Source: Alnus glutinosa
Taxonomy: Eukaryota; Streptophyta; Magnoliopsida; Fagales; Betulaceae
DNA: 64,000 nt
Direction: 5' to 3'
Assembly: GCF_958979055.1 (NCBI RefSeq)
Contig: NC_084892.1
Coordinates: forward strand, 3,675,501-3,739,500
Both the position numbers and the translations under genes were made by a program. Below, piece after piece: positions 1 through 12,391 of the stretch; position 1 is the stretch's first letter, and each line of letters begins with the position of its first letter. The notes under the pieces were generated by a model. The model ran no database searches. It was not told where the DNA came from and saw only the letters and a program-made list of their open reading frames with translations.

Positions 1-225
1 CAGCTCCACAGCCCTAATGGCTGAGAGAAAGCTAGCCTCCACTGAGAAAAGCTCAGGAGGAAACAAAACCTTAGTCCAAGAGGACCAAGGGACAAAAACA
101 AAACCTGGGGGAAGGAGGGAGGCCTCCCTCCCCCAGCAACGACGAGCTCTCTCTGTTGTCTGCAAGAAAAGAGACAGAGAGAAAAGTCTTCTGTTTCTTT
201 TTGACAATTGTTAAGAGTTCTTTTG
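1..225. other. Unassigned left edge
   Basis: Sequence left of the point where homology to the tandem units begins (the stretch near 226 matches about 23605 and 35370). A 65-codon open frame at 17-214 on the plus strand has a low-complexity, charged translation that I do not recognise. No motif, splice structure or repeat partner elsewhere in the window supports it as a gene. Confidence 0.4.
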
Positions 226-2616
226 CAGGTTGTTTTGTTTGCTCTTGTGTTTGTTGTTTGTTTGTTCATTTTTGGATAGTTTGTCCCTAATTAGGAGATT
301 GGATCTAGTTTTAACTTTTAACCGGAGAGTTGTACAGTTGAGTTTGCTTTTATAAAAGATTTAATTCATCAAAAAATAAAAATAAAATAAAATACAAAAG
401 ATCAAAGGGAGGGGAGAGAGAAATGACTTACCCCAAGAAGTGTCTTTTTTCAAAGCTTATCTCCCCTTCATTTTATCACCTCCCTTTTACTCGTTAGGGG
501 TGGAATTACCCCTAGCTTTGGGGGTACTACACCCCCCAAAATTTTTAAAAGTCACTAAAATTTTTAAAATTTTCTCTAAATTTTATGTATTTTTAATGAG
601 TTGAACCCCAAAATTAATATCTTGTCCTACAAAATATTCTCTCTCACGGTACAGCCTCCCAACAAATTTTCCTTTGCCACCTAATAAAGATCTCCCCTTC
701 CACCGACTCCCCTCTATTCCATATTCATTGCCTCGTACTTTGTATTGCCTTTGCCACTCCCCGCACACATAAAATAATTAAGGATTTTGTGAGTTTTTTT
801 TTTTTTTTTTTTTTCTTAAATGTTGGCAATAGTATTTGACATTGTTAGATTAATTTGAGTGATTTTTGGATAGTTTTCATCACAGTGAAAAAAATACTTT
901 TTGTATCAACCAAATAATGGAAAACATTTTTGATATTATTTTCAATGTCTCAACCAAATAATGAAAAATTAGTAATTTTTTCAAAAATAATATTTTTCAT
1001 CATAAACTATTTTACATTGAAACAAATGCAACCTATAAGTTATATATGCATACTTTCTTTCACTTTCTACATTTGTTCGGTATTTCTAGATTCTACATCA
1101 TTTGTAATATATATGTTGGGTCTGTCAAATTGTCAATTTGATTACATAAAAGATTTGAGATTTAATTAATCACATCATTAAATTTATTTTTTGTAATTAC
1201 CTTAAAAAATGAGAAATGTTTGATTTTAATTTTTTTCATATTTTATTTTTTAGTCTATTTTCGTAATTTTGATGTGCAAATTAAGGTTAAATTTGTAAAA
1301 TCACACGTGAATCTCACATATTTAATAATAAATTTGAAAAACAAATATTCAAAAAAAAATAAAAATAAAAATTGGAAGACACGAAAGTGAAAACACATTA
1401 CTTAAAAAATTGTGTGTGTACGAGAAAACTTTTAGCCGTTATTTTTCTTCTCCCACCAACCGACACTCCAATCCCTGTCTATGACCAAACCCAGGTTCCG
1501 GCCCCTTTCTGGCTTTGACTACAACATCTCCCATATTTATTAAGTTGGAAACTAAAAGAGATAAAAACACAACGACGGAGACTCCAATACCTTTGACATC
1601 TCTTTGGCATATTTACTTAATTAGAAAATTAATAAGAAAAAACATAGATTTCTTATGTCTATTATTTTATGAGTAATGCTATGTATCATATAAATATTTT
1701 ACAAAATAGTAGTTATTGATTATTATTATTTTTTTTTTCTAACTATGACCTCTCTAATATTAGTAGACCTTGGCATGTTAGCTTTTTGAGATATTTATGA
1801 AATATTTGTATAGTATATAACATTACTCTTATTCTAGACGTACAAAAGGTATGAAGGTTGAGTTGTTCTTCCTTCTCTTGTTTATCGTGGATTGGGATCC
1901 ACAATTTGAGAGAACTCACATGTGATCCAGTTGTTCGGGTAAATGGATTGGTAGTCCAAAATTTATTTGGATAAGTGGGTTCCATATGAGCTATTTCTCA
2001 TTAATTAACAATTTGGATAGCTAATTAATATAAATCCTTATAATGTTTATTGTATCATGAACAAATATTAGCAATTCTTATTTTCTTTTCTTTTTTTTTA
2101 AAAAAAAAATTAAAAAAAAAATATTGGGCGAATTTGGAATGAAGTGACATCCAGTTTTGTGATGATGATAAATTACAAGTCATAAGAGGGTGCTTTTCCT
2201 GAAATTAAAATGTATATGCTTGAGCAACTAAAATATTTTATTATATTTTTCTTACAAATTTATGTGGCAATTCATAAATTATAAAAATAAATGTTATGTG
2301 AGCTATCATGTGACAATCTACATCTTAATGATTGACGTAATAAGTGTTAGATGTATTGTTACATTAATTTGTAAACGCAATAAGTATTATGTGAATTGTC
2401 ACGTAACAGTCTAAACTTTAGTGATTGATATGATAATAGATTACCTTGTTGAAGACTCATGGAAAAAGCTGAGTGCTCCTAGGATAGTGGCATATGAGTT
2501 CATAGTTGGAGTAATGACAAGATTTATTTTTTTTCCTATTTATATACTATGTATATTTTATAAAAATTTAAGATAGAAATGAAGTATTTTATAACACAAT
2601 ATAATTATCAGATAAA

Positions 2617-2619
<3 letters not shown>

Positions 2620-2677
<58 letters not shown>
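2620..2677. repeat. AT dinucleotide microsatellite
   Basis: Uninterrupted (AT)n of about 58 bp. The same site is 58 bp in unit A (14303-14360), about 20 bp in B and C (around 25795 and 37581), and almost gone in D (around 56043). Confidence 0.95.
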
Positions 2678-2680
<3 letters not shown>

Positions 2681-3049
2681 ACAATTCAAAATAGAAATGA
2701 AGTATTTTATAAAACAATATACGTATAATATTTATCCAATTCCATAAATATGTGTTAGTAAAGGTAAAATTTAGACAACAGTAACAATTATAACCTTTGT
2801 GTTTCCTCAGTTTTCCTCTGTCTAGACTCTAGAGGCATAGTGGTGAGGTAGTGAGTGGTCAATTACAAGCCCCTCTATGGCTCTATTATTGTGGGTCATA
2901 CGTAATGATTTACTCGGTTTGCATTATTGATATGTCAGGAAATTAGGTCGTCTATCTGCTTTTTACTAAAGTCTAAAGTCAATTTTTTTTTTTGTTTCCT
3001 ATTCAAATGTGGGGAGGGGAAAGAATTTAAAGTCAGCTTAATATTAAGA

Positions 3050-3377
3050 ATATATTTGAAATTACGATTTCGTAAATAAAAAGTACAATTTTAAACTAAA
3101 TCGTAATAAATATATCATTTGAAAATTGCATTTTAAAAAACAGCTATTTGAAAATGCAGAAAACAGTTTTTTCAAATCACAGTCAAGAGGATGCTTTTTT
3201 TATTTTTATTTTTTTAAAACGTAGAATTTTAAAGGCTAACTTATGATTTTAAAGGCCAAACTGCGATTTTGCCAAACGTTTAACTGCGTTTTTAAAATTT
3301 ACTTTTTCAAATCACACATCTTAAAATCAATATTTTAAAATAGCACTTTTTGAAATCGCAAACCCAAACAAGCTTTA
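3050..3377. mobile_element. MITE-like element, family M (diverged)
   Basis: About 320 bp whose ends resemble an inverted pair: GCGTTTGA/ACGATTTC-like at the left and GAAATCGCAAACCC-like at the right. The inside is made of repeated AAATCGCA and TGCGATTT-type words. Related copies lie at 14758-15056, 26217-26516, 38003-38302, 47185-47497 and 56459-56782. No coding capacity. Superfamily undetermined; no clear target duplication. Confidence 0.6.
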
Positions 3378-3806
3378 AGTAGAGCCATGGCCTTTCTTGA
3401 TTTTTCAAATTTTGTTTTAATATGTTAAATAATATATATATAGGCTTAAAAAATTAAGTTTGATCCCTATTAAAATTAAATTTGACCTTTATTCATATTT
3501 TGACCCTTTCAAATAAGAAATCTTGATTGTCCTGATCTTATCTTACTGGTATAGGATTAATATTTATTTTAGATTTTATCATTTGCTTACCAAGTAGGAG
3601 TTAAAGAAGGAAGAGTTGGAAGTCATATCTCTTTAGGATTGGTGTCGTATAAAAAAGGAATACACGCTTTAATACAAGTCAACATTGAATCTTATCAATT
3701 CCGCATGCTAGTTCTTTTTTCTTTTTCTGTTTTTAAATTCAAAAATTTAGAGGGGAAAAGGGGAATTCTACAAAAGGGTAAAGGGTATTGAGAATTATCT
3801 TTAAAG

Positions 3807-4715
3807 ACTAATGCTCTGTTTATTTCGACGTAAAATAGTTTCAGGAAAGTTATTTTTCTAAAAAATATTTTTCGTCAAAAAATTACAAATATTTTTAATA
3901 GTTTTATTCAATCATATTAACCTATAAAAATCAACTTTTATTCAAAACATATAAATATTAATGTAAAATAAGATAAAAATCACCGGTGACGATATTCCGT
4001 CACTGACCGACAGGATTTCGGCCACTTTACAGGATTCCGGCTACTATAGCCAGAATCCGAGAAAAAGGCCGAAATTCAGACAGTTTCGTCAGAATTTGGG
4101 TTGGTCGGATTCTAGCCAAAATCGCCGGAATCCGACACAGAATGGCCGGACTCAAGCCCACTGGCCGGAATCCTGCCAAAACCGCTGGAATCCGACTGTT
4201 TTGGCCAGATCCCGGCCAGTTGACAGGGATCCAACCATTTTGGCGAAAATTTTCTAGCTAGATCCGTCTGGTCGGCTGATCGGAACTCGGTTGTTTTGGC
4301 CAGATCTGTCCGGCCAGCCGTCCATTCTGGCCGGGATGTTCTGTCCAGATCCAGCCAGCCGAGATCCGGCCGTTCTGGCCAGATGGCCGAAATACGTCAA
4401 GTTTGGTCATCGAAATCTGGGCTGACTGGATTTCGAGGACATTGACTGGATGTTGTCGGATTTCGGTACTGGCAAGATTTCGGTGATGGTCGACTGCTTG
4501 AATGTGAAGGTCGACTATGTCATTTAAAAGGGGTAGAATGCGTCTGGCGTCTTCGAAAAATGATTTACGCTTTTTAGAAGCGTAAATCATTTTCCGAAAT
4601 TTACTAAGCATTTTTGGTCAAATAGAAATAATTTTTCGGTTGACTATTATTTTCGACCCTACCAAACACCGAAAAATGCCGAAATCATTTTTCACTGAAA
4701 CAAACGGAGCATTAG
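3807..4715. mobile_element. Non-autonomous inverted-repeat element E, complete copy (unit 0)
   Basis: The left end (ACTAATGCTCTGTTT...) is the inverse of the right end (...AACGGAGCATTAGT), giving imperfect terminal inverted repeats of about 30 bp. The inside has dense, degenerate CCGGAATCC/GGCCGTTCTGGCC words in both orientations, then a hairpin around GATTTACGCTT near 4550-4605. There is no transposase. Predicted proteins here, such as that at 4258-4611, are translations of the repeat. Family unknown; the ends and internal arrays suggest a class II element of Mutator-like or similar type, but I see no clear target duplication. Confidence 0.7.
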
Positions 4716-5131
4716 TATAATTTATGTTTTCCATCAGAAGTATTTACAAATTTAGTAAAAATATGTTCCAACTTCCGACAACAATGACATTATAAACAAA
4801 AAAAAATTTTAACATCAACTCAAAGATATTGAAGGCAAATCCTTAGCTACAACATGATTTTTCTGATTGTAGAAACAACAAAAAGGTGGATCATCAGATT
4901 ACTCGCTCGAATTTGCAAGCCCAACCATGTTGAGCATATTGCGATCCTCCTTAAATCTTTCTAATACAGTAGTACCTTTGGTAGCCTTATGCCTTCTTTG
5001 TGCTCTTCTGGGAACAACCCTCCAGCATTCTATCACTTCCGGACATATTCGGCTAGTCTTGGAAAGGCAAGGACTACCAAATGTGGTACAGTTGAATGTG
5101 TGCCCTTGATCAAAGCTTGCAGAGAGAAACA

Positions 5132-6646
5132 TGTTAGTTTTTGTGTTAGCTACATTCTGTTGGACAAAATCACTTTTATGTAATGTTGCTACTTTCACAT
5201 GGATGCTGCTTTATCCAAAATCTACTCTTCAGCTTTTTTCTTCAAGAAGATTCTGTGAAGTTTTCAAGGAAGTTTATTTCGGTTCCCTGTCAGCCGTCCG
5301 GACGACATGGTCTCTCATCCGGACGCTCATCAGTCAGCAACATCTGTCCGGACGATGAGAACTTTCCGTCCGGACGCCCATCAGTGTCTAGAAGCTTCGA
5401 ACTGTTCAAGATTGCATCAGTCCGGACGTAATGACAAATCGTCGAACGCACTTTAGAGTTCGAGAAGATCCCAGTGTTCCAGCGCATCCGTCCGGACGAC
5501 GTGGTTATACCGTCCGGACGTCATTCAGTGTTTGACAAGTATTAGGGTTTCTACCTCAAGACACAGTTATGGGAAGACGGCCGCTACCGTTCGGACGATG
5601 TTCTCCATAAGGCAAGTCGTGTACTCTAAGTTCAACCGTCTGGACGTCAGTCTACATGGTCCGAACGATCAAGCTTTCAAATATGGAAATTACGTGCACC
5701 AATTCAATCGTCCGGACATCAGCCTTCAGGGTCCGGACACTCCAAGCCTTATTATGGTAATTACGTACAGCCGAAATGCAACCGTCCGAACTCTAGGGCA
5801 ACACCTTCTGGACGTGGCCTTGTTATGGGAGCTTTCAGTGCTACTTTGGAAAGGCGGATGCAGTTGACCGTTTGGACACTCGGTCAAGCCGTCTGGACAC
5901 CCTCCTGTATTTTGGACATAAATTTTTACTCAAATATCGGATTGGGACGAAATTGGCGTCGTTGGAAAGCTAACGAAATTTTCTGTAAATTGAGCGTCCG
6001 GACGACCATTATACTTGTCCGGACGGAAAGATTTTCCCATCCGGACGGCCATGCAGAAAATTCCAGAATTACTTTCCGGACAAGAAAAACTTGGCCCGTC
6101 CGGACGGTCCTAGCTCCCTTCCGGAAGCGCGTGCCTCAGACTCTGTTTTTGACTCAATTTTGAGTTTCCAAAGCCTATAAATAAGAGGCTTGAGGCATGC
6201 TTTCAACACAGAATTCGGTGGTGAATTCTCCACAGCTTAGAGATGGTGTTTAGGAAGATATTGAAGATCTGTTAGATCTCTAACTTTGCCAGTGTGTGAT
6301 TTTATCAGCTGTGAAGTCTATCTTAAGGGTTGGCCCTAAGGTAAAGGATTCCATTGAAGACCCCTTCAGGTAGGAGACCTGGTTGGGAGGCGCTCGTGTT
6401 GGGTTACACGTTAGAGAGCAAGGTACGACCACTGCATCAACGGTATGTGAGTGTTACTGCTTTATATCTAGCTTTGTCTTCTGAATAGTGGATATCCTGG
6501 GTTTGGCTGCTCCGGAGTGATTTTTCTCTTAATTGAGTTTCCACTTAGTCAACAAAATATTTATCTCCTTTAATTTACGCTTTTAATATTTTGTTGCACA
6601 CTATTCACACACACTTATTAAAATTAGAAGTCCATATAATTTTTCA
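5132..6646 (+). mobile_element. Solo LTR (1515 bp) inserted in TLDc exon 8
   Basis: Begins TGTTAG and ends TTTTTCA, flanked on both sides by the 5-bp direct repeat AAACA (5127-5131 and 6647-6651). The uninterrupted target with a single AAACA is present at 57976-57980, so both boundaries are exact. There is no internal domain and no second LTR, so this is a solo LTR left by LTR-LTR recombination. A TATA-type promoter lies at 6176-6183. The region 5290-6120 is packed with about twenty GTCCGGAC-type palindromes. Truncated relatives at the same insertion site lie at 17806-18891, 29626-30711 and 41412-42497. Gypsy or copia cannot be decided without the inside. Confidence 0.93.
6176..6183 (+). promoter_or_regulatory. 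Putative TATA box of the solo LTR
   Basis: TATAAATA within the U3/R part of the LTR, followed by a G-rich start-site-like stretch. The same word is kept in the truncated LTR copies (e.g. around 18786). Confidence 0.6.
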
Positions 6647-8208
6647 AAACAGACCAAAGTGATTCACTCGTCCTCCAAGACCAATGCCATTTGGGATGTC
6701 CTCTGAACTGAAATTCACAGCGCACTACAGATACGTCGACACTCAATATCTTAAGAAGTATTATATGATTAGGGAAACAACTAAATGCAATGTCATCACC
6801 CAATCAATAAAGGCATTTAAGCAACCCTCCAACAATAACAGCCTGAAAGGAAAAAGCGCCGTATGATGAAAACATTCGATGAATAAAAATTAGCAAGAAA
6901 AAATCAAATGAAACGAAGTTTCAGATAATCTAAACATAAAAATTGGGTCCCTTGCATCTCAGCACTTCAACTTTCTCCGTGCTCTAAACTTCCAAACTTT
7001 TCCACTTGCAGTCTAGATCGATAGAGAGCCAAATCAAATTTTTTTAAGACCTTATAGAATCCAATTTAGTGGTTTGCTCTAAAAATTTCAAGAAATTGAT
7101 CAAAACTTAAACCTATGTTGAAAAGTTAGCCTTGTTAGTTGCTCAATTAAAATCAGGATGTCAAAAGTTGGGCTAGAATAAAGGACCATTGAGTCAAAAC
7201 CATGAGTTATAACTTACCGCTTCAGACTTCATCGGTTATGTCCTTCCTAGCATATGACAATTGTTGTTACCATGTTTTGAGTTTGAGGACCTCCAAGACA
7301 TTTTGTAATGAATAACATGACAATACATATGTACATAGGACAGGTCTACTGCCAAAGCTGACCATGGCTAATTCAGGCAGTTCATTTCCAATTGAAACAA
7401 CTTGAGAGCATTCAAAATCTATTTGCAGTCACTTCCTTAGAAATAGAACAGTTTTAACAGAGAGGAGGATTTCTTCCTGGATGAACAATATCCTTCCAAG
7501 AAAGGAAAATTCTTTCTTGTTTTCCTACTTGGTTACAAAACCAATAAATTAATTATTGAACTTAACAATCAATTAACTTACTGATCTACCGGGAGAGAAA
7601 ACTATGACAGCTAGGCAAACCTAAATCACAGCATGGAATATACAGAATCATTTTCTATCAGCAGAACCAAAGAGCGAAGATGAGACTAATACAAGATTTT
7701 TCTTTACAAATCACAATAAAAAACCTCCATATCAGAACCATATGAAAACAATAGAAACTTACCCATTGTATATTACTGTTTGCTCCGCTAGGCCTGAATA
7801 TAGATACCTTTGGATATAGCTGAAAAACAAAAGACTTCAAGTCGCCATAGAAATCACCATGCCTCTCCCAACGCTGAGAAGCATAACCTCCATATATGTA
7901 ACCTTCTTTATCCTTAATAATCAACACAGTTCGCCCATCATCATTTATGCAGTTCAATTGAGCAGTTACGTACCCGGCCATTCGACTCCTACTTAAAAAA
8001 TAGTTGCAGCAACCGAGAAACTGAAATAAAATAGATTCAATAGAAGGCATTTAGCAATTGTAATTTCTTTAGCAAAAATGAACCCAAAAGAAGGTCAAAG
8101 CATTAACAGATTATAGAACAAAAGCAACAGCTCCGTTTGTTAATGTTTTTTTATTCAAAAAAAAAATGTTCTGATGAGACATAAACGTGAAAATAGTTTT
8201 AAATGTTT

Positions 8209-9547
8209 AATCATAGTCTCCTCAGTTCTTAAATTGCTGCTGTGCACCAAAGCATTTCTTTGTTGCCAAAGATGATAAATGCATGTACCTAAACAAAGTT
8301 TACCAAGACTAGCCTGTAAACCTTTCCCACAGAGTGCAGCAATGCTCCAAGTCATAACCTTCTCCCATTCAGACGGAATGTTAGTGAAGAGGCACGCAGA
8401 CATCAATCTCCTCCATATCCTCAAACTAAATCTGCAATGAAAAAAAAGATGCTCATGACTTTCATGACAAGCATGACAAAACAAACAAAGCACTTTGCCA
8501 GTATACCCCCAACTACTCATACGGTATTTAATTAGTCACTATAGCCTCTTTAAAAACCAACCAAAGAAAGAAAGAATCCCGAGGAATGGCCAGAGGGTGT
8601 CAAACCAACTTCCACCACGCAACAACTTGGAGTTTTACTCACAACTGATCCCAAGTAGCTGCACAAGAATAAGCACCAATGGGAGAATGCCAAATAGCCA
8701 AATCCGCACCTCCAATAAGAATCCCAGGCAGCATAAATTGAATTTCCACAATAGAATTGGACCGAGCAAATGGCCAGTACCAATCCCCACCCTTAATGAT
8801 CTTAGACACCTTAGCATCAAGGGAAATATCTGAGTCATGCACTGCACGAGAGCCAAAACAATCCAACAGATAGCCGATAGGATGCCACTTTTCATGCCAA
8901 AAGAAAATCTGAGAACCATTCCCTATTTTGAAACTCAAAAATTGTTTAGCAATATTTCGAAGTTTCAGCAACTTCTTCCAACACCAAGAGCAATCATTGG
9001 GGATAGAAACCTTCCAAAGGCTCTTTCCTTTCAGCCTATTCTCTTCTATCCATGCCACCCAAAGAGATCCAGCTTTCGTAAAGAGAGTCCAAATATGCTA
9101 CAAAATAGAAGCATTATTCCATACTTTCAGATTTTTGATACCTAACCCACCTTCACGCTTAGGATCACAAAACTTATCCCTGGAAACTTTAGCATGCACC
9201 TTAGTATCTTTTCCACCCCACAAGAAGCGGTTAAATTTCAGCTGAAGAAGAAGAATAACCCTTTTAGGCAAAATAAAGACTTTAGCCCAATAAACCTGCA
9301 TACTAAGCTAGCAAAACAGAGGATACTAGTTGGAGTCTTCCAGCAAATGATAGATTTTGAGCTAACCAAGAATCAATACGGCTAGCAATTTTGGAGACCG
9401 AAACATCACAATCAGTTGCTGTCAGTCGCTTAGAAAGAAGGGGAACTCCAAGATACCGAATAGGCAACTTCCCTTCATGCATGAGCAAAAAATTCAGAAT
9501 ATCATTTTTAACCCCCAATGGATATTCTTTTGATCAATATTCACAAT
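8209..9547 (-). mobile_element. LINE (non-LTR retrotransposon) ORF2 fragment
   Basis: Read on the minus strand from about 9547 to 8209, broken open frames give the C-terminal part of a plant L1-type reverse transcriptase: LPIRYLGVPLLSKRL, RFLWGG and REGGLGIKNLKVWN (9518-9098); then the connection region with W-rich motifs KIGNGSQIFFWHEKW (9058-8639); then a zinc-finger-like zf-RVT module CLFCHACHESHEHLFFHC (8520-8209). Frameshifts separate these pieces. The fragment lacks endonuclease and core RT at one end and RNase H and poly(A) at the other. The 8208/8209 junction with TLDc intron sequence is therefore better explained by deletion or recombination than by a clean target-primed insertion. 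Confidence 0.88.
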
Positions 9548-9936
9548 GTTGCATGCCATCGATCTAGATATTATGGTCTTGAGACTCTTCACCTGTTGAC
9601 ATTCTCCTCGCATGAAGAAAGCCTAAATCCATGGGATATGCTTGATCTTCTATAAATCAAATTCATTTTATCGACATATTTAAGTTTCTGAAACACATAG
9701 AAGGATATAGCACTAAATTCATTCAACTTTCTGCACGTGAAAACAATATATATAAAAGGAACCAATTTGAGGTGTTTATTGTATTGCTATTACATGAATG
9801 CACCAACATGAAGTTTGGTTGGATGGAATACATTGCAATTGCAGACAAAGTCAAACAATTGCAGAATGTGAATTGAAACAATTACATAAATTGTCAAATT
9901 AATTGAATCAAACATATATATATATATATAGGGTTA

Positions 9937-10896
<960 letters not shown>

Positions 10897-10962
10897 CTTT
10901 AGCTTACTGTTTGTGAGAATGTGAGAATGTTTTTCAATGTGAAGATCAGCTGGTTTGGAGGG

Positions 10963-10971
10963 CCTTTTATA
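10963..10971 (-). promoter_or_regulatory. TATA box of SDR copy A
   Basis: TATAAAAGG on the minus strand, 67 bp upstream of the ATG at 10896. It is identically placed in all four SDR copies. Confidence 0.7.
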
Positions 10972-11184
10972 ATCAAAAAGGCTGTGTTTATTTCTACGAA
11001 ACCAGCAACATTTTACAATTAATTTCCAATGGTGCATGTGCGTCAATTTACTGCTTGCATCAAAAGTAAACATTAACAACTAAGTACGTTGAAAATCCTT
11101 GAGTGGTAGGGCAACAATTGAACGTGGAGTTTTCTTATTTCTTATTTCTTTTATTTTTCTGTTTTTTTTTTTTTAAGGAAAATT

Positions 11185-11262
11185 GATTCGACGACCATTG
11201 ACTTTTTTTTTTCTTTTTTTCTTTTTTATTGAATAAACAAAAGAGTCAATAGTCGTCGAATC
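11185..11262. repeat. Short inverted repeat upstream of SDR copy A
   Basis: Arms GATTCGACGACCATTGACT (11185-11203) and GAGTCAATAGTCGTCGAATC (11243-11262) are near-perfect inverse copies around a T-rich centre. Equivalent structures sit at 22923-23020, 34687-34784 and 46476-46564. A second, single-arm version lies at 11821-11840 inside a local duplication of about 690 bp, in which the stretch around 11055-11200 reappears at 11735-11840. Confidence 0.75.
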
Positions 11263-12246
11263 TTAGCAACCAATATTTGATATATTCCCCAGGTTGCCCC
11301 CCTCCCAAAAAGAGTAGAAGCATGTTAGAGGTTCCTTCCTTACTCGATCATTTCTTATTCGTGGGCGGAACGGAGATGGGTAGAAGATAATTTAAAAATA
11401 AATTTGTATAATTTTTTAAAAGAATATTCGGTATGAGCTGAAATAAACAGAAAGAGAAGAGGAATATCAAATCAAGTGCTGAAATTATTTATTTATTTAT
11501 TAATTTTCGTGAGCAAATACAAACGAAAGAAATTAATGGTTATATATGGGGATCCTTCCCATTAATGAACATTAAGTGCTGAATTTGTTTTGGCATAAAA
11601 ATATCATTTAGTATTTTGTGCTGGTAAAATCAACGAAAATATTTTTTAAGTTAATGGTTTTTTTTTTTTTTTAAACAAATACTAATCAAAGGTGGAAAGA
11701 AATAGATGTAGTCATATCCGTACGTACATTTGCTGCTTGCATCAAAAGTAAACATTAACAACCAAGTACGTTTACAAATCCTTGAGTGGTAGGGCAATAA
11801 TTGACTTTTCAAGGAAAATTGATTCGACGACCATTGACTCTTAGCAACCAATATTTGATTCGAGTTTTTCTATTAAATTAATTAATGTTGTTATTTCAAT
11901 TAAATGATGATAACAATTAATTATTTATTTTTATTTGTAAATGTGGACTTACCCCAAGAAGTGTCTTTTTTCAAAGCTTATCTCCCCTTCTTTTTATCAC
12001 CTCCCTTTTATTGAATTGCAACACCCCTCGTTAGGGGTGGAATTACCCCTAGCTTTGGGGCACTACTCCCCCCAAAATTTTTATAAGTCTCTAAAATTTT
12101 TAAAATTTTCTCTAAATTTTATGTATTTTTAATGAGTTGAACCCCAAAATTAATATTTTATCCTACAAAGTATTCTTCTCTCATGTTACAGCCTCAAAAC
12201 AAATTTTCCTTTTCCCTATCCTACAAAATATACTTCTCTCACGTTT

Positions 12247-12391
12247 TCAAAAAAGCACTCTATTGGAATAAGCATTTTTTTATGTTTTCAAATCGCAATT
12301 TTTTAAAAACGCAGTTTTCAAACGGTTCATTTTCTGCAATTTTGTTTAAAATCGCATTTTTTCTCTACGAAATCGCAATCCCAAATGCACC
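12247..12391. mobile_element. MITE family M, 3' part only
   Basis: Matches the right part of the complete copy at 47185-47497 and ends in GAAATCGCAATCCCAAATGC-type sequence. The left part is missing. Confidence 0.6.

Larger units (their letters stand above)
226..3806. repeat. Unit 0 spacer block of the segmental array
   Basis: AT-rich, non-coding spacer with point-by-point homologues at about 11941-15475, 23605-26933, 35370-38719 and, in pieces, 46970-49483 and 54230-56895. It holds an AT microsatellite and a MITE-like element (listed separately). The SDR gene that precedes this spacer in units A-D would lie left of the window. Unit 0 lacks the MITE seen at 47185-47497 and so gives its empty site near 700. 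Unit 0 and A also lack a stretch of about 110 bp (TA repeat plus a second 'cctttgac' copy) present in B, C and D. Confidence 0.8.
4899..7946 (-). pseudogene. TLDc-domain gene, 3' fragment (exons 7 and 8 only)
   Basis: Partial duplicate of the complete TLDc gene at 57748-62804. Exon 7 (7946-7763, residues equivalent to 261-321, with motifs KDKEGYIYGGYASQ and ERHGDFYGD) and exon 8 (6724-4899, ending in MVGLANSSE) are recognisable, with the intron between them conserved. Three defects are visible. The acceptor of exon 7 reads GCAT where the intact gene has GCAG. A solo LTR splits exon 8 at 5132-6646. Exons 1-6 are missing because homology stops at 8208 against a LINE fragment. It cannot make a TLDc protein; the exon 8 coding remnant on each side of the LTR is otherwise open. 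Confidence 0.9.

Noticed and set aside
5290..6120. GTCCGGAC repeats as a possible CRISPR-like array
   Set aside because: The repeat is only 8-10 bp, spacing is irregular, no spacer length is kept, and the host is a plant.
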